From Flavobacterium sp. N502540 (GTDB lineage: Bacteria; Bacteroidota; Bacteroidia; Flavobacteriales; Flavobacteriaceae), in NCBI RefSeq assembly GCF_025947365.1, contig NZ_CP110012.1, positions 1,364,001 to 1,428,000 on the forward strand: 64,000 nucleotides of DNA. The letters are read 5' to 3'. The position numbers and the translations under genes are program-made. Shown piece by piece: positions 34,623 to 43,720 of the stretch (positions are counted from its first letter, which is position 1; every line of letters begins with the position of its first letter). The notes under the pieces are model-generated. The model was given only the letters and a program-made list of their open reading frames with translations. It searched no databases and was not told the DNA's origin.

Positions 34623-35642
34623 TTAAATATTGGCCTTGAACTGTTCTAAGAAACGAATATCATTTTCGTAAAACATTCGAATATCACCAATTTGATACAG
34701 TAACATAGCAATACGCTCTACTCCCATTCCGAAAGCAAAACCATTGTATTCATCAGGATTGATGTCACAATTTTTCAAAACATTTGGATCTACCATTCCA
34801 CAACCTCCAATTTCCAACCAGCCAGTTCCTTTAGTGATACGGTAATCCGTTTCGGTTTTTAAACCCCAATAAATATCAATTTCGGCACTTGGTTCAGTAA
34901 ATGGGAAATAAGACGGACGCAAACGAATCTTCGATTTTCCGAACATTTCTTTAGTGAAATAAAGCAAAGTCTGTTTCAAATCGGCAAACGATACCTCTTT
35001 GTCGATATACAAACCTTCTACCTGATGGAATATACAGTGTGAGCGAGACGAAATCGCTTCGTTACGAAACACACGTCCCGGAGAAATAGTACGAATTGGC
35101 GGTTTATGATTTTCCATATAACGCACCTGAACAGATGACGTATGTGTACGCAACAACACATCAGGATTAGTCTGAATGAAAAAAGTATCCTGCATATCAC
35201 GTGCCGGATGGTATTCCGGTAAGTTCAAAGCGGTGAAATTATGCCAGTCGTCTTCGATTTCCGGACCTTCAGAAACGTTGAAACCAATGTTCGCAAAAAT
35301 ATCAATAATCTGATTTTTAACGATTGAAATCGGGTGACGTGAACCAATAATTACCGGTTCGGCCGCACGAGTTAAATCGCCAAAAACTCCTTTTACTTCC
35401 TGCTTGCTTTCCAGCTCTTCCTGAATAACTCTTACTTTTTCTTCAGCAACAGCTTTCAAAGTATTGATTACTTGTCCGAAATCTTTCTTCTGATCGTTTG
35501 GAATATTCTTGAACTCTGTAAAAAGCTCTTTCAACAAACCTTTACTCCCTAAATACTTAATACGGAATTGCTCTAAAGATTCTTTATTTTTATCATTAAA
35601 GGCTTTTGCTTCCTCTATATGTTCTTTTATCTTGTCTATCAT
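34623..35642 (-). CDS. pheS: Phenylalanine--tRNA ligase alpha subunit
   Basis: 339 aa, standard length. An N-terminal coiled coil (to about residue 90) precedes the class II catalytic core: [31 protein letters not shown] (motif 1 region), [34 protein letters not shown] (motif 2) and [13 protein letters not shown] (motif 3). It charges tRNA-Phe together with PheT, which is encoded elsewhere. A TAAATTTG -7 box is at 35662-35669 (minus). Confidence 0.97.
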   Translation of the reverse strand: MIDKIKEHIEEAKAFNDKNKESLEQFRIKYLGSKGLLKELFTEFKNIPNDQKKDFGQVINTLKAVAEEKVRVIQEELESKQEVKGVFGDLTRAAEPVIIGSRHPISIVKNQIIDIFANIGFNVSEGPEIEDDWHNFTALNLPEYHPARDMQDTFFIQTNPDVLLRTHTSSVQVRYMENHKPPIRTISPGRVFRNEAISSRSHCIFHQVEGLYIDKEVSFADLKQTLLYFTKEMFGKSKIRLRPSYFPFTEPSAEIDIYWGLKTETDYRITKGTGWLEIGGCGMVDPNVLKNCDINPDEYNGFAFGMGVERIAMLLYQIGDIRMFYENDIRFLEQFKANI

Positions 35643-35692
35643 CAGTCTTGCTTTGAAGGTGCAAATTTACATAATTTTAGTTTAAAGTATAC

Positions 35693-35745
35693 AGTCTCAG
35701 TCTCAGTTTTCAGTCCAATTGAGACTGAAAACTGAGACTGAGACT
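35693..35745. repeat. Perfect 23-bp palindrome of AGTCTC words
   Basis: The left arm (35693-35715) starts AGTCTCAGTCTCAGTTTTC. The right arm (35723-35745) is its exact complement, with a 7-nt loop. It lies between the hypothetical gene at 35751 and the pheS promoter, both minus strand. Confidence 0.9.
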
Positions 35746-35750
35746 AAATT

Positions 35751-36107
35751 CTAATCAATCAGTTCTCTTTCTAAAAAATAATTCACAATGGCTTCTTTCA
35801 TCAAAACCGATTGTTCTCCCGCTTTTAGTGACGGTAATTCTTCTTTTACTTTATAATGTGGCCATCCATCGGCATCAAAAAAGTCAAATTCATAAAACCC
35901 GTAAGGTTCTAATAATCGACAAATAGCGATATGCATCAGGTTTAATTTTTCATCTTTTTTGAATTCACGGTGTACTTTTCCAAGTTCCTGAACTCCGATC
36001 AGATAAATTATGGCGTCTAAATCTAAATCTTCTCCTTGCGAAAATTGATTAGACAATATATCGACGAGCTTTTCCCATCGCTCTTTTAGTTGTGTATCTC
36101 TGGACAT
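35751..36107 (-). CDS. Conserved hypothetical protein
   Basis: 118 aa, acidic and mostly helical, with no signal or membrane segment. Distinct pieces are MSRDTQLKERWEKLV, DAIIYLIGVQELGK and a FYEFDFFDADGWPHYK section. I recognise it only as a small protein conserved in Flavobacteriia near pheS. It is preceded by a TATCTTTG -7 box at 36205-36212 (minus), giving a leader of about 90 nt. Confidence 0.75.
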   Translation of the reverse strand: MSRDTQLKERWEKLVDILSNQFSQGEDLDLDAIIYLIGVQELGKVHREFKKDEKLNLMHIAICRLLEPYGFYEFDFFDADGWPHYKVKEELPSLKAGEQSVLMKEAIVNYFLERELID

Positions 36108-36290
36108 TGTATGATTTTAGATTCTTGATTTTAGATCTTAGATTGTTACAAAACTCAATTCTGAAGGGGGCAGAATTACAATCTTAAGCCTAAATTTTGA
36201 TTTGCAAAGATACGGACTTGAAATCCAATCTTGCTAAAAATAAATAATTATAGAAACTTCACAGTACTAAAAATTCAAATCTATCACTTT

Positions 36291-37088
36291 CTATTGGTAT
36301 TCGATAACCGTTTTTGAGATTACGGCATTGCTGCTTTTAGAAATTTTCTTTATTTCAATTGGAAAATTATCATTATTATAAACGATCTCATAATTTTTAT
36401 AACCCGGGTTCTCACTTGTAACGGGATAAAAATATTCCGACGACACTAAATTATTAACTGATTTTCCATCAAATCCTTCAAGGACAAAAGCAAGTCGATA
36501 ATATTTATTCATAAATTTCATCGGATGGTTTTTATCATCATAAAAATAATTACTTTTTGAATTCGTCTCAGAACCGAACATAGATTCTTTACTTTTTTCC
36601 TGACTCACATTTTTAGCCTGATTAAAAGTATAAGACACTTCGCGAAAAACGATGTATTTCCCTCCGTTAAAGTAGCCTGATTTTTGTGAAGCAAGTATTC
36701 CTCCTGTATAAAAATACTCCGTTTTCTCATCCTGATTTTCACCCGACAAAGTATAACTTAACAGATCTCCGTTATAATAAAATGTGGTAAAACCGCTTGC
36801 TACATTATCCCTAAAATAATTCACCTTACTAATTTTATCGCCATTATATTCAAACTCAGATCTATTTTTATTGTTGGACGTAACCGTTTTCAAAACATTC
36901 TTTTCATAGACAAAATCCAAAACGCTAACGTCTGACTGCCCGGAATAATAAATAGTTTCTGTTATTTTTTTAATTAGAACTGGTTTTTCAACAGGAATAG
37001 TATCTTTGCCGTCGTCCTCATTTGCACAGGAAACAAACAAAATAACACACAAAATACAAAGGCTTTTTATTAATACGCTTTTTCTCAT
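36291..37088 (-). CDS. Hypothetical lipoprotein with repetitive beta-strand (YD/RHS-like) pattern
   Basis: 265 aa with an N-terminal signal and lipobox VSC (Cys21). The mature chain is a series of short beta-strand pairs with Tyr/Asp-rich turns (FEYNGDKISKVNYF, TFYYNGDLLSYTL, EYFYTGGILASQKSG), resembling YD-repeat proteins but too short and irregular for a sure call. Likely surface exposed. Its promoter overlaps that of the divergent cvpA-like gene. Confidence 0.75.
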   Translation of the reverse strand: MRKSVLIKSLCILCVILFVSCANEDDGKDTIPVEKPVLIKKITETIYYSGQSDVSVLDFVYEKNVLKTVTSNNKNRSEFEYNGDKISKVNYFRDNVASGFTTFYYNGDLLSYTLSGENQDEKTEYFYTGGILASQKSGYFNGGKYIVFREVSYTFNQAKNVSQEKSKESMFGSETNSKSNYFYDDKNHPMKFMNKYYRLAFVLEGFDGKSVNNLVSSEYFYPVTSENPGYKNYEIVYNNDNFPIEIKKISKSSNAVISKTVIEYQ

Positions 37089-37096
37089 TTTTAATC

Positions 37097-37113
37097 TATT
37101 TTTGCCAAAAATA
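37097..37113. promoter_or_regulatory. Face-to-face -7 boxes for divergent genes
   Basis: TATTTTTG (37097-37104, plus, towards cvpA) and its mirror CAAAAATA (37106-37113, minus, towards the lipoprotein) are separated by one base and form a perfect 17-bp palindrome. The two promoters would occupy the same DNA, so only one polymerase could bind at a time. Confidence 0.6.
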
Positions 37114-37144
37114 AAAATATATAATCCATTTCAAAGTTAAGATC

Positions 37145-37684
37145 ATGAGTTTTTTTGACATAATTGTTGCTGCCCTTTTAGCATTTAGTTTATATAAAGG
37201 AATTAAGAACGGACTTTTTGTAGAAGTCGCTTCGTTTATCTCTTTATTGCTGGGAATCTATATTGCGATTAAATTCTCCTCCTTTATGAAAGAACTGATC
37301 ATGAAGCATGTTTCCTGGAATCCTAATACGATACAAATCACTGCTTTTATTCTCACTTTTATTTTAGTGGTAATTGGTATTTATTTCTTAGCTAAAATCC
37401 TTACCGGAATTGCTGATTTTGCCTTTTTGGGATTACCCAATAAATTAGGTGGTGGCTTTTTCAGAATCTTAAAAACCATTCTGATCCTGAGTATTTTTAT
37501 TGCTCTTTTCGAAAAAATAAATTTCAACAATACTTTTGCCAAAAAGGAGACCTTAGATCATTCTATTTTTTACAATCCGGTAAAAAAAGTAGCCGCTTTT
37601 GTTTATCCTTCTGTCGAAAAATGGTACGGGGAATTTAAAGAACATCATACTGAAACGTCTAAAGAAACAGCAAGAGAAGAATAA
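37145..37684 (+). CDS. CvpA family membrane protein
   Basis: 179 aa with four transmembrane segments (about 4-20, 26-47, 64-87 and 103-120) and a charged C-terminal tail ending in a Glu-rich stretch. FDIIVAALLAFSLYKGIKNGL at the start matches the CvpA family (colicin V production), seen near housekeeping genes in many bacteria. Precise role unknown. A terminator follows. Confidence 0.88.
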   Translation: MSFFDIIVAALLAFSLYKGIKNGLFVEVASFISLLLGIYIAIKFSSFMKELIMKHVSWNPNTIQITAFILTFILVVIGIYFLAKILTGIADFAFLGLPNKLGGGFFRILKTILILSIFIALFEKINFNNTFAKKETLDHSIFYNPVKKVAAFVYPSVEKWYGEFKEHHTETSKETAREE

Positions 37685-37700
37685 TTCTTTTAATTACGCT

Positions 37701-37740
37701 AAACCCGACAGGCTTTTGAAACCTGTCGGGTTTGTTTTTT
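37701..37740 (+). terminator. Terminator after the cvpA-like gene
   Basis: A perfect 12-bp stem AAACCCGACAGG (37701-37712) with CCTGTCGGGTTT (37722-37733), then a T-run. Confidence 0.92.
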
Positions 37741-38000
37741 TTTGAGTTGTCCTAAAAAAGGTTGACTATAATTAATTTAATTATGTCAATAAAAAGGGAA
37801 GAATTAAGAAAAATTACAGTATTATTTAGTCTTTTAAAAACTATTTTAAAATTCCCTATTCAACTATCGAAGATCAACATTCCAGAATCCAAAACTTTGC
37901 GCTATCTTTGCGGTTTATTAACATGCTCTAAGGCAATTGCTACAGTGCAAATTTAGACCCGGAAATTACTTAAACTCGTTTAGAGAATTGACATATTAAA
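37741..38000. other. lepA upstream region
   Basis: A TATCTTTG -7 box at 37903-37910 implies a leader of about 80 nt for lepA. A 64-codon frame at 37762-37956 runs across that box and has no recognisable content, so I do not call it. Nothing else was found. Confidence 0.5.
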
Positions 38001-39797
38001 ATGAAGAAGATACGTAACTTTTGCATTATTGCACACATTGACCACGGTAAAAGTACATTAGCAGATCGCTTATTGGGCGCTACACAAACCGTTACAGCTC
38101 GTGAAGAAAAAGCACAATTGCTTGACAACATGGATCTGGAGCGTGAGCGTGGAATTACCATTAAGAGTCATGCCATTCAAATGGAATACACTTACAAAGG
38201 AGAAGAATATATCTTAAACTTAATTGACACTCCCGGTCACGTCGACTTTTCATATGAAGTTTCTCGATCTATTGCAGCCTGCGAAGGTGCTCTTTTGATT
38301 GTTGATGCAGCTCAAAGTATCCAGGCACAAACTATTTCTAACTTATATCTGGCTTTAGAGAATGATCTTGAGATTATTCCGGTTTTGAATAAAGTAGACT
38401 TACCAAGTGCCAATCCTGAAGAAGTAAGCGATGATATTATCGATTTATTGGGATGTAAATTAGAAGATATTATTCATGCTTCCGGAAAAACCGGTTTTGG
38501 TGTTGAGAATATCTTAGCAGCCATTATCGAAAAAATCCCGGCTCCAAAAGGAAATCCTGATGAACCATTACAGGCTTTGATTTTTGACTCGGTTTACAAC
38601 CCGTTCCGTGGTATTGAAGTTATCTTTAGAGTAGTAAACGGAGAAATCAAAAAAGGGCAAAAAATTAAATTCATGGCTACGGACAATGAATATTTTGCTG
38701 ACGAGATTGGAACTTTAAAATTAAACCAGGTTCCTAAAAGTGTGGTTTCTGCAGGAGATGTTGGTTATTTGATTTCAGGAATTAAAGAAGCACGCGAAGT
38801 AAAAGTGGGTGACACCATTACTGATGCGAAAGTGCCGACTACGAATATGATTACAGGTTTCGAAGATGTAAAACCAATGGTTTTCGCCGGAATTTACCCT
38901 GTAGACACAGAAGATTATGAAGATTTACGTTCTTCTATGGAGAAATTACAATTGAACGATGCTTCATTAGTTTTTGCTCCGGAAAGTTCTGCTGCTTTAG
39001 GCTTTGGTTTCCGTTGCGGATTCTTAGGAATGCTTCATATGGAAATTATTCAGGAGCGTTTAGAGCGTGAGTTCGATATGACGGTTATTACTACCGTACC
39101 TAACGTTTCGTATTTGGCTTACACCAAAAAAAATCCGGAAACGCCATTAGTAGTAAACAATCCATCAGATTTACCTGAACCTTCAAAACTAGACAGAGTT
39201 GAGGAGCCATTTATTAAAGCTACTATCATCACAAAAGCTGATTTCGTTGGAAACGTAATGAGTTTGTGTATCGAAAAGCGTGGTCAGATTACCAATCAAA
39301 CGTATCTAACAACAGAACGTGTTGAGTTGAATTTTGACATGCCATTGGCAGAGATTGTATTCGATTTTTACGATCGTTTGAAAACAGTTTCTAAAGGGTA
39401 TGCTTCTTTTGACTACTCTCCTATTGGAATGAGAACTTCAAAACTGGTAAAACTGGATGTTCTTTTGAACGCTCAGACCGTTGATGCACTTTCGGCTTTG
39501 ATTCACGAAGACAACGCTTACAATATCGGTAAAAAAATGACCGAGAAATTGCGTGAACTGATTCCAAGACAACAATTCGACATTCCGATTCAGGCAGCGA
39601 TTGGTGCGAAGATTATCGCTCGTGAAACGATTAAAGCACTTCGTAAAGACGTTACCGCAAAATGTTACGGTGGAGATATTTCCCGTAAACGTAAACTTCT
39701 TGAAAAACAGAAAAAAGGTAAGAAACGTATGCGTCAGGTAGGAAACGTTGAGATTCCACAAGAGGCGTTTATGGCTGTTTTGAAATTGAACGACTAA
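38001..39797 (+). CDS. lepA: Translation elongation factor 4 (LepA)
   Basis: 598 aa, full length. The G-domain motifs are [13 protein letters not shown] (residues 10-22), DTPGHVDF near 77 and NKVDLPSA near 130. The LepA-specific C-terminal domain has the basic end [25 protein letters not shown]. It back-translocates ribosomes. A leader of about 80 nt follows the TATCTTTG box at 37903-37910. Confidence 0.97.
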   Translation: MKKIRNFCIIAHIDHGKSTLADRLLGATQTVTAREEKAQLLDNMDLERERGITIKSHAIQMEYTYKGEEYILNLIDTPGHVDFSYEVSRSIAACEGALLIVDAAQSIQAQTISNLYLALENDLEIIPVLNKVDLPSANPEEVSDDIIDLLGCKLEDIIHASGKTGFGVENILAAIIEKIPAPKGNPDEPLQALIFDSVYNPFRGIEVIFRVVNGEIKKGQKIKFMATDNEYFADEIGTLKLNQVPKSVVSAGDVGYLISGIKEAREVKVGDTITDAKVPTTNMITGFEDVKPMVFAGIYPVDTEDYEDLRSSMEKLQLNDASLVFAPESSAALGFGFRCGFLGMLHMEIIQERLEREFDMTVITTVPNVSYLAYTKKNPETPLVVNNPSDLPEPSKLDRVEEPFIKATIITKADFVGNVMSLCIEKRGQITNQTYLTTERVELNFDMPLAEIVFDFYDRLKTVSKGYASFDYSPIGMRTSKLVKLDVLLNAQTVDALSALIHEDNAYNIGKKMTEKLRELIPRQQFDIPIQAAIGAKIIARETIKALRKDVTAKCYGGDISRKRKLLEKQKKGKKRMRQVGNVEIPQEAFMAVLKLND

Positions 39798-39840
39798 GTT
39801 TTTTTTAAGAAAATAGAGTAAAGAACAAAGAATATAGACT

Positions 39841-39869
39841 AACCCAATGACGAAAGTTGTTGGGTTTTT
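39841..39869 (+). terminator. Terminator after lepA
   Basis: AACCCAA (39841-39847) pairs with TTGGGTT (39860-39866), with partial pairing inside and a T-run. Confidence 0.7.
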
Positions 39870-39936
39870 AGTTTTAATATATTTATCGGTACATTCGGAA
39901 TAAAACAAAGTCAATAAAAACTTCGGACAACCGCGA

Positions 39937-39998
39937 TGTCACCCTGAGCGGAGTCGAAGGCTTATGGAACCGAGAATGGCTTCGACTTCACTTAGCCC
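39937..39998. repeat. Interspersed palindrome with CTGAGCGGAGTCGAAGG core
   Basis: GTCACCCTGAGCGGAGTCGA begins the left arm and GGCTTCGACTTCACTTAGCC the right arm; the GTCGAAG/CTTCGAC parts pair. This GC-rich element is foreign in base composition to its surroundings and resembles REP-like elements I know from many Bacteroidota genomes. The rest of the 367-bp gap has CTTTGAACCTCTGAACC word repeats (40128-40157). Confidence 0.6.
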
Positions 39999-40164
39999 AC
40001 AGCTAGAACATGATTAAACTAGAATTTCAACTCTAACCTTATGAGAACATTATATCGCAGACGCAAAACAAAAACAATCTGTCTCAATTTGGAACAGCTT
40101 TTTATTTCTTTAAACATCAAACCTTTGTAACTTTGAACCTCTGAACCTTTGAACCTAGAAAAAA

Positions 40165-41121
40165 ATGGACGAAACTCCAAAACGATTTGACCGAATTGTC
40201 GCCATCCTCATCCAATTGCAATCCAAGAAAATTGTAAAAGCACAGGAATTGGCTGATCGTTTTGATTGTAGTTTACGAACAATTTACAGAGACATTCGAA
40301 CGCTGGAAGCTTCGGGGGTTCCTATCTACAGTGAGGCCGGAGTGGGTTATGCTTTAATGGACGGCTATAGATTGCCTCCCGTTATGTTTACGCGTGAAGA
40401 AGTAAGCAGTTTTATAGCTGCCGAAAAACTCATGCAGAAATTTACCGATCCATCTCTTGGAGCACATTATGCATCGGCCATGTATAAACTAAAATCAGTT
40501 TTAAGAAGTACCGATAAAGACTGGCTCTCCAATATCGAATCACGGGTTATAATGAACACTGCCGAACCGATGTTTAATGATAATTCTCCAAATACTTTAG
40601 CACTCCTTTTTGAAGGTATTGCAGAAAAAAAACAGCTTTTACTTTCCTACAAGACGTACGAAACTGATACAGCCACTCAGCGAAACATAGAACCTGTGGG
40701 CGTTTTTCATGATAATAACAATTGGTACTTTTTAGGATACTGCCATTTAAGACAGGATTATCGTCAGTTTAGAGCAGACAGAATTCAGGCTATTCGAAAA
40801 ACAGATTCTAATTTTACGATTGAACACGATGCTTTAGAAACTTATATCAATAAAACAGAAACTTGTCCAACAACAAAAGTCCGAATTTTAATTGACAAAA
40901 AAATCGCCCGTTATCTGGGTACCGAAAAAAAGTACCACGGATTCATTTCAGAAAAAGAAGTAGATGGAAAAATAGAAATGACTTTTATGTCACGAGATAT
41001 CCAAAACTCATTTCCGCGATGGTTTCTAATGTATGGAGATTACGCTACGATCCTGGAACCTGAAATACTCAAGACCAAAACACTGGAATTACTGGAAATC
41101 AACCGCAAAAGACTACTATAA
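40165..41121 (+). CDS. YafY-type HTH/WYL-domain transcriptional regulator
   Basis: 318 aa. N-terminal winged helix-turn-helix (FDRIVAILIQLQSKKIVKAQ, CSLRTIYRDIRTLEASGVPI) followed by a linker and a WYL ligand-binding domain (NNWYFLGYCHLRQDYRQFRADRI, where WYF stands for WYL) and a C-terminal WCX extension. Family members sense nucleic acids or nucleotides and often control stress or defence genes. Two DinB family genes lie convergently just downstream, a frequent partnership of YafY-type regulators. Confidence 0.93.
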   Translation: MDETPKRFDRIVAILIQLQSKKIVKAQELADRFDCSLRTIYRDIRTLEASGVPIYSEAGVGYALMDGYRLPPVMFTREEVSSFIAAEKLMQKFTDPSLGAHYASAMYKLKSVLRSTDKDWLSNIESRVIMNTAEPMFNDNSPNTLALLFEGIAEKKQLLLSYKTYETDTATQRNIEPVGVFHDNNNWYFLGYCHLRQDYRQFRADRIQAIRKTDSNFTIEHDALETYINKTETCPTTKVRILIDKKIARYLGTEKKYHGFISEKEVDGKIEMTFMSRDIQNSFPRWFLMYGDYATILEPEILKTKTLELLEINRKRLL

Positions 41122-41123
41122 AA

Positions 41124-41160
41124 AAACCCCTAAAGGTGAAATGTCATCTTTAGGAGTTTT
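41124..41160. terminator. Bidirectional terminator
   Basis: A 16-bp stem (41124-41139 with 41144-41159) including two G-T wobbles, A-rich at one end and T-rich at the other, between the regulator and the convergent DinB gene. Confidence 0.85.
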
Positions 41161-41166
41161 TCAAAT

Positions 41167-41667
41167 CTAGTGTTTCTCTTTTACCACATTGTAAAAATTA
41201 TAATCGGTGTTAGAAGCATCGGTAATACCAACATTTCTTCCAATGGTTACAATCTGTCCTCGGTGATACGTTCCGTGATTCACCACCTGCAGCAAGTAGT
41301 CGCTTACAGGCTGTTCGCACTGAAACCATGGATTTTCAATTTTGATTGTTTTCAATAACTGTTCGTCTGATAATGATGTGATAAATGCAGCTAATTTTGT
41401 GGAGGTACTCAATAAACCTTCAAATATTTCATCCTTGTTTAAATCAACAGCTTCCCTTCTTTCCGGCTGTGGAATTTCGGCTATTATTGAAAACCAGTAT
41501 TCTTCGGTTTCCCAAATATGATTTAGCGTTTTAATAATGCTTGGATAGCTTGAAAGAACTTCTTTATGCAGCAATTCATCGGATTTTGCCGAAAGCCAAT
41601 TCACAAATTGTTGATTTACCCATAAATTATAAGCGGCATAATTGGTCATAATTTTTTTAAAACTCAT
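41167..41667 (-). CDS. DinB family protein
   Basis: 166 aa four-helix metal protein. Metal-binding histidines are in LNHIWETEEYW near residue 49 and HGTYHRGQIVTIGRNVG near 130-147. DinB proteins are metal-dependent and often act as thiol transferases or damage-inducible detoxification enzymes; substrate unknown. It pairs with a second DinB gene 50 bp upstream on the same strand. Confidence 0.9.
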   Translation of the reverse strand: MSFKKIMTNYAAYNLWVNQQFVNWLSAKSDELLHKEVLSSYPSIIKTLNHIWETEEYWFSIIAEIPQPERREAVDLNKDEIFEGLLSTSTKLAAFITSLSDEQLLKTIKIENPWFQCEQPVSDYLLQVVNHGTYHRGQIVTIGRNVGITDASNTDYNFYNVVKEKH

Positions 41668-41717
41668 ACTGTTCGATTTATATTAGAATAAAATTTATTA
41701 AATACTTCCGGTTACGA

Positions 41718-42197
41718 TTATCTTTCCCAGAAAAATGGAGGTTCGATATTTAAAGCTCTTAAATACACATAACCTTGTCCGCGGTGATGCACTTCGTTAT
41801 CAATAAAATACAATACATTTTGAATTATAGGAAATTCGTATTGACCAAACAGATTAAAGGTTTCACTAAAATCTTCGATCGACAATTGTTTCCAATATTC
41901 GTTAATTTCGGCTGTTGCTTCATCCCATTTTTCCAGATATTGCGCTTTAAAGATCATTTTTTCAGACGCTTCAGTATAAGGCTTGATCTCTTTATTCACG
42001 ATTCCTTTTAATGCCGGAGCCGCGATCGCCAAAAGTTCATCGCTCAATTGAGCGAAAGTTCGCATTCCTCCGATTGAAAATTCGAAAAAATCTTTCTCTG
42101 GAAATTTTTCAATAAGGTTACGTGTAAGCTTACGGTGTCCTTGCCAGTGAATCAATAAATCTTCAGGAGTAATTACTTGGGCTGCTAATGTTTTCAT
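41718..42197 (-). CDS. DinB family protein (second copy)
   Basis: 159 aa, same family as its downstream neighbour but clearly diverged. Histidines in LLIHWQGHRKLTRNLI near residue 14-22 and DNEVHHRGQGYVYLRAL near 133-149 match the metal site. The two genes are in one orientation 50 bp apart and likely co-transcribed. An ATG start follows a leader with few features. Confidence 0.88.
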   Translation of the reverse strand: MKTLAAQVITPEDLLIHWQGHRKLTRNLIEKFPEKDFFEFSIGGMRTFAQLSDELLAIAAPALKGIVNKEIKPYTEASEKMIFKAQYLEKWDEATAEINEYWKQLSIEDFSETFNLFGQYEFPIIQNVLYFIDNEVHHRGQGYVYLRALNIEPPFFWER

Positions 42198-42348
42198 AGT
42201 TTTAAAGTTTTAATTATTTGATACTTCAAAAGTATTGAGGGTCGGTGACAACAGTTTGTCAGCAGGAAAATAAAATTTTAAAAATCTTTTCTTTTCCAAT
42301 AGCAAAACACACAAATTTATTACATTTCACCCATACTCCACACTATAA

Positions 42349-42546
42349 ATCACTGACAAACAAACACTAAACAATAAAACCACAAATTTACTCAGTAAAA
42401 ATGCAGATGAAGTCGTTTCTTCCCTTTTGAATTTATCTAATTTTAAGGAGGAAAGAATCCTATCGAAAATAAACGAAATCGATTTTTCCGGTAAAGCTCT
42501 TCATCATGAAAAAGTAATGCAGACGACAATCCAAAAAATTAGATAA
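42349..42546 (+). pseudogene. Possible coding remnant without start codon
   Basis: An open frame of 65 codons before a TAA, with no ATG at its start. The reading is plausible protein rather than random: SKNADEVVSSLLNLSNF, then RILSKINEIDFSGKALHHEK and a tail TIQKIR. It looks like the C-terminal end of a helical protein whose 5' part has been lost. I do not recognise the family. It could also be chance coding in an AT-rich gap. The thiL -7 box (TACCTTTG, 42555-42562) follows at once. Confidence 0.35.
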
Positions 42547-42592
42547 AACCTTTGTACCTTTGCCCCTTACAAACTTTGGAACTTAAAAGAAA

Positions 42593-43639
42593 ATGATCGA
42601 AGATAAAAATCCGCAACGTACCAGTATAGCACAATTAGGCGAGTTTGGCCTAATTGACCACTTAACCAAAAATTTTGATGTTACCCAGGAATCTACCCTG
42701 AAAAGTATAGGCGATGATGCTGCTGTGCTTGATTTTAAGGACAAAAAAGTAGTGGTCTCTACCGATTTATTAATTGAGGGAGTACATTTTGACCTGGCGT
42801 ATATGCCTTTAAAACATTTAGGTTACAAATCGGTTGTGGTTAACCTGTCCGATATTTGTGCGATGAATGCAAAACCAACACAAATAACGGTTTCTGTGGC
42901 GGTTTCTAACCGTTTCCCACTAGAAGCCCTAGAAGAATTATTTGAAGGTATTACGCATGCTGCAAAAGAGTACAAAGTAGATGTTATTGGTGGCGATACT
43001 ACCTCATCGCAAAAAGGACTAATTATTAGCATCACCGCAATTGGTGAAGCTAACGAAGAAGAAATTGTTTACCGAAATGGTGCTCAAAAAACCGATTTAC
43101 TTGTAGTTACCGGAGACATAGGCGCCGCTTATATGGGATTACAGGTTCTGGAACGTGAAAAACAGGTTTTCCAGGTGAACCCTAACAGCCAGCCGGATCT
43201 GGATATGTACAGCTATTTGATCGAACGTCAGTTAAAACCTGAAGCCCGAAAAGATGTTCGTACTTTATTACACGCACTCGAAATTAAGCCTACAGCAATG
43301 ATTGATATCTCTGACGGATTGTCTTCTGAAATTATGCACCTTTGTAAACAATCGAAAGTGGGCTGTAATTTATATGAAGACAAGCTTCCTCTGGACCCTC
43401 AGTTTATCTCGACCTGTGAAGAATTCAATATCGACAGTACAACAGTTGCCATAAATGGCGGTGAAGATTATGAATTGCTGTTTACCATCGACATTAATGA
43501 TTTTGATAAAATAAAAGGCAACCCTAACTTCTCTATTATTGGTCACATGGCTGATGAAAGTGAAGGAGTCCATCTGGTAACCCGTGCCAATACAAAAATA
43601 GCACTGAAAGCCCGTGGCTGGGATGCTCTGACGGAGTAG
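42593..43639 (+). CDS. thiL: Thiamine-phosphate kinase
   Basis: 348 aa, normal length. The PurM-like ATP-binding features are present: SIGDDAAVLD near residue 41, VVVSTDLLIEGVHFD near 53, the GGDTT motif near 139 and DISDGLSSE near 238. It phosphorylates thiamine monophosphate to thiamine pyrophosphate. The promoter is TACCTTTG at 42555-42562. It is followed by a word palindrome shared with the convergent two-component regulator. Confidence 0.96.
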   Translation: MIEDKNPQRTSIAQLGEFGLIDHLTKNFDVTQESTLKSIGDDAAVLDFKDKKVVVSTDLLIEGVHFDLAYMPLKHLGYKSVVVNLSDICAMNAKPTQITVSVAVSNRFPLEALEELFEGITHAAKEYKVDVIGGDTTSSQKGLIISITAIGEANEEEIVYRNGAQKTDLLVVTGDIGAAYMGLQVLEREKQVFQVNPNSQPDLDMYSYLIERQLKPEARKDVRTLLHALEIKPTAMIDISDGLSSEIMHLCKQSKVGCNLYEDKLPLDPQFISTCEEFNIDSTTVAINGGEDYELLFTIDINDFDKIKGNPNFSIIGHMADESEGVHLVTRANTKIALKARGWDALTE

Positions 43640-43653
43640 TTTTTTTAGTTGCA

Positions 43654-43720
43654 GTTTTCAGTCGCAGTTTTCAGTAAAATACTGTCTAAGAACCGGAAAC
43701 TGAAAACTGCGACTGGAAAC
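43654..43720. repeat. 22-bp palindrome (one mismatch) of GCAGTTTTCAGTC words
   Basis: The left arm (43654-43675) carries the tandem word CAGTTTTCAGTCG; the right arm (43699-43720) is its complement, with perfect pairing over GTCGCAGTTTTCAGT (43661-43675) and ACTGAAAACTGCGAC (43699-43713). It lies between convergent thiL and the response regulator and may end both transcripts. Confidence 0.85.

Noticed and set aside
37762..37956. 64-codon ORF between cvpA and lepA
   Set aside because: No recognisable content or start signal, and it runs across the lepA -7 box.
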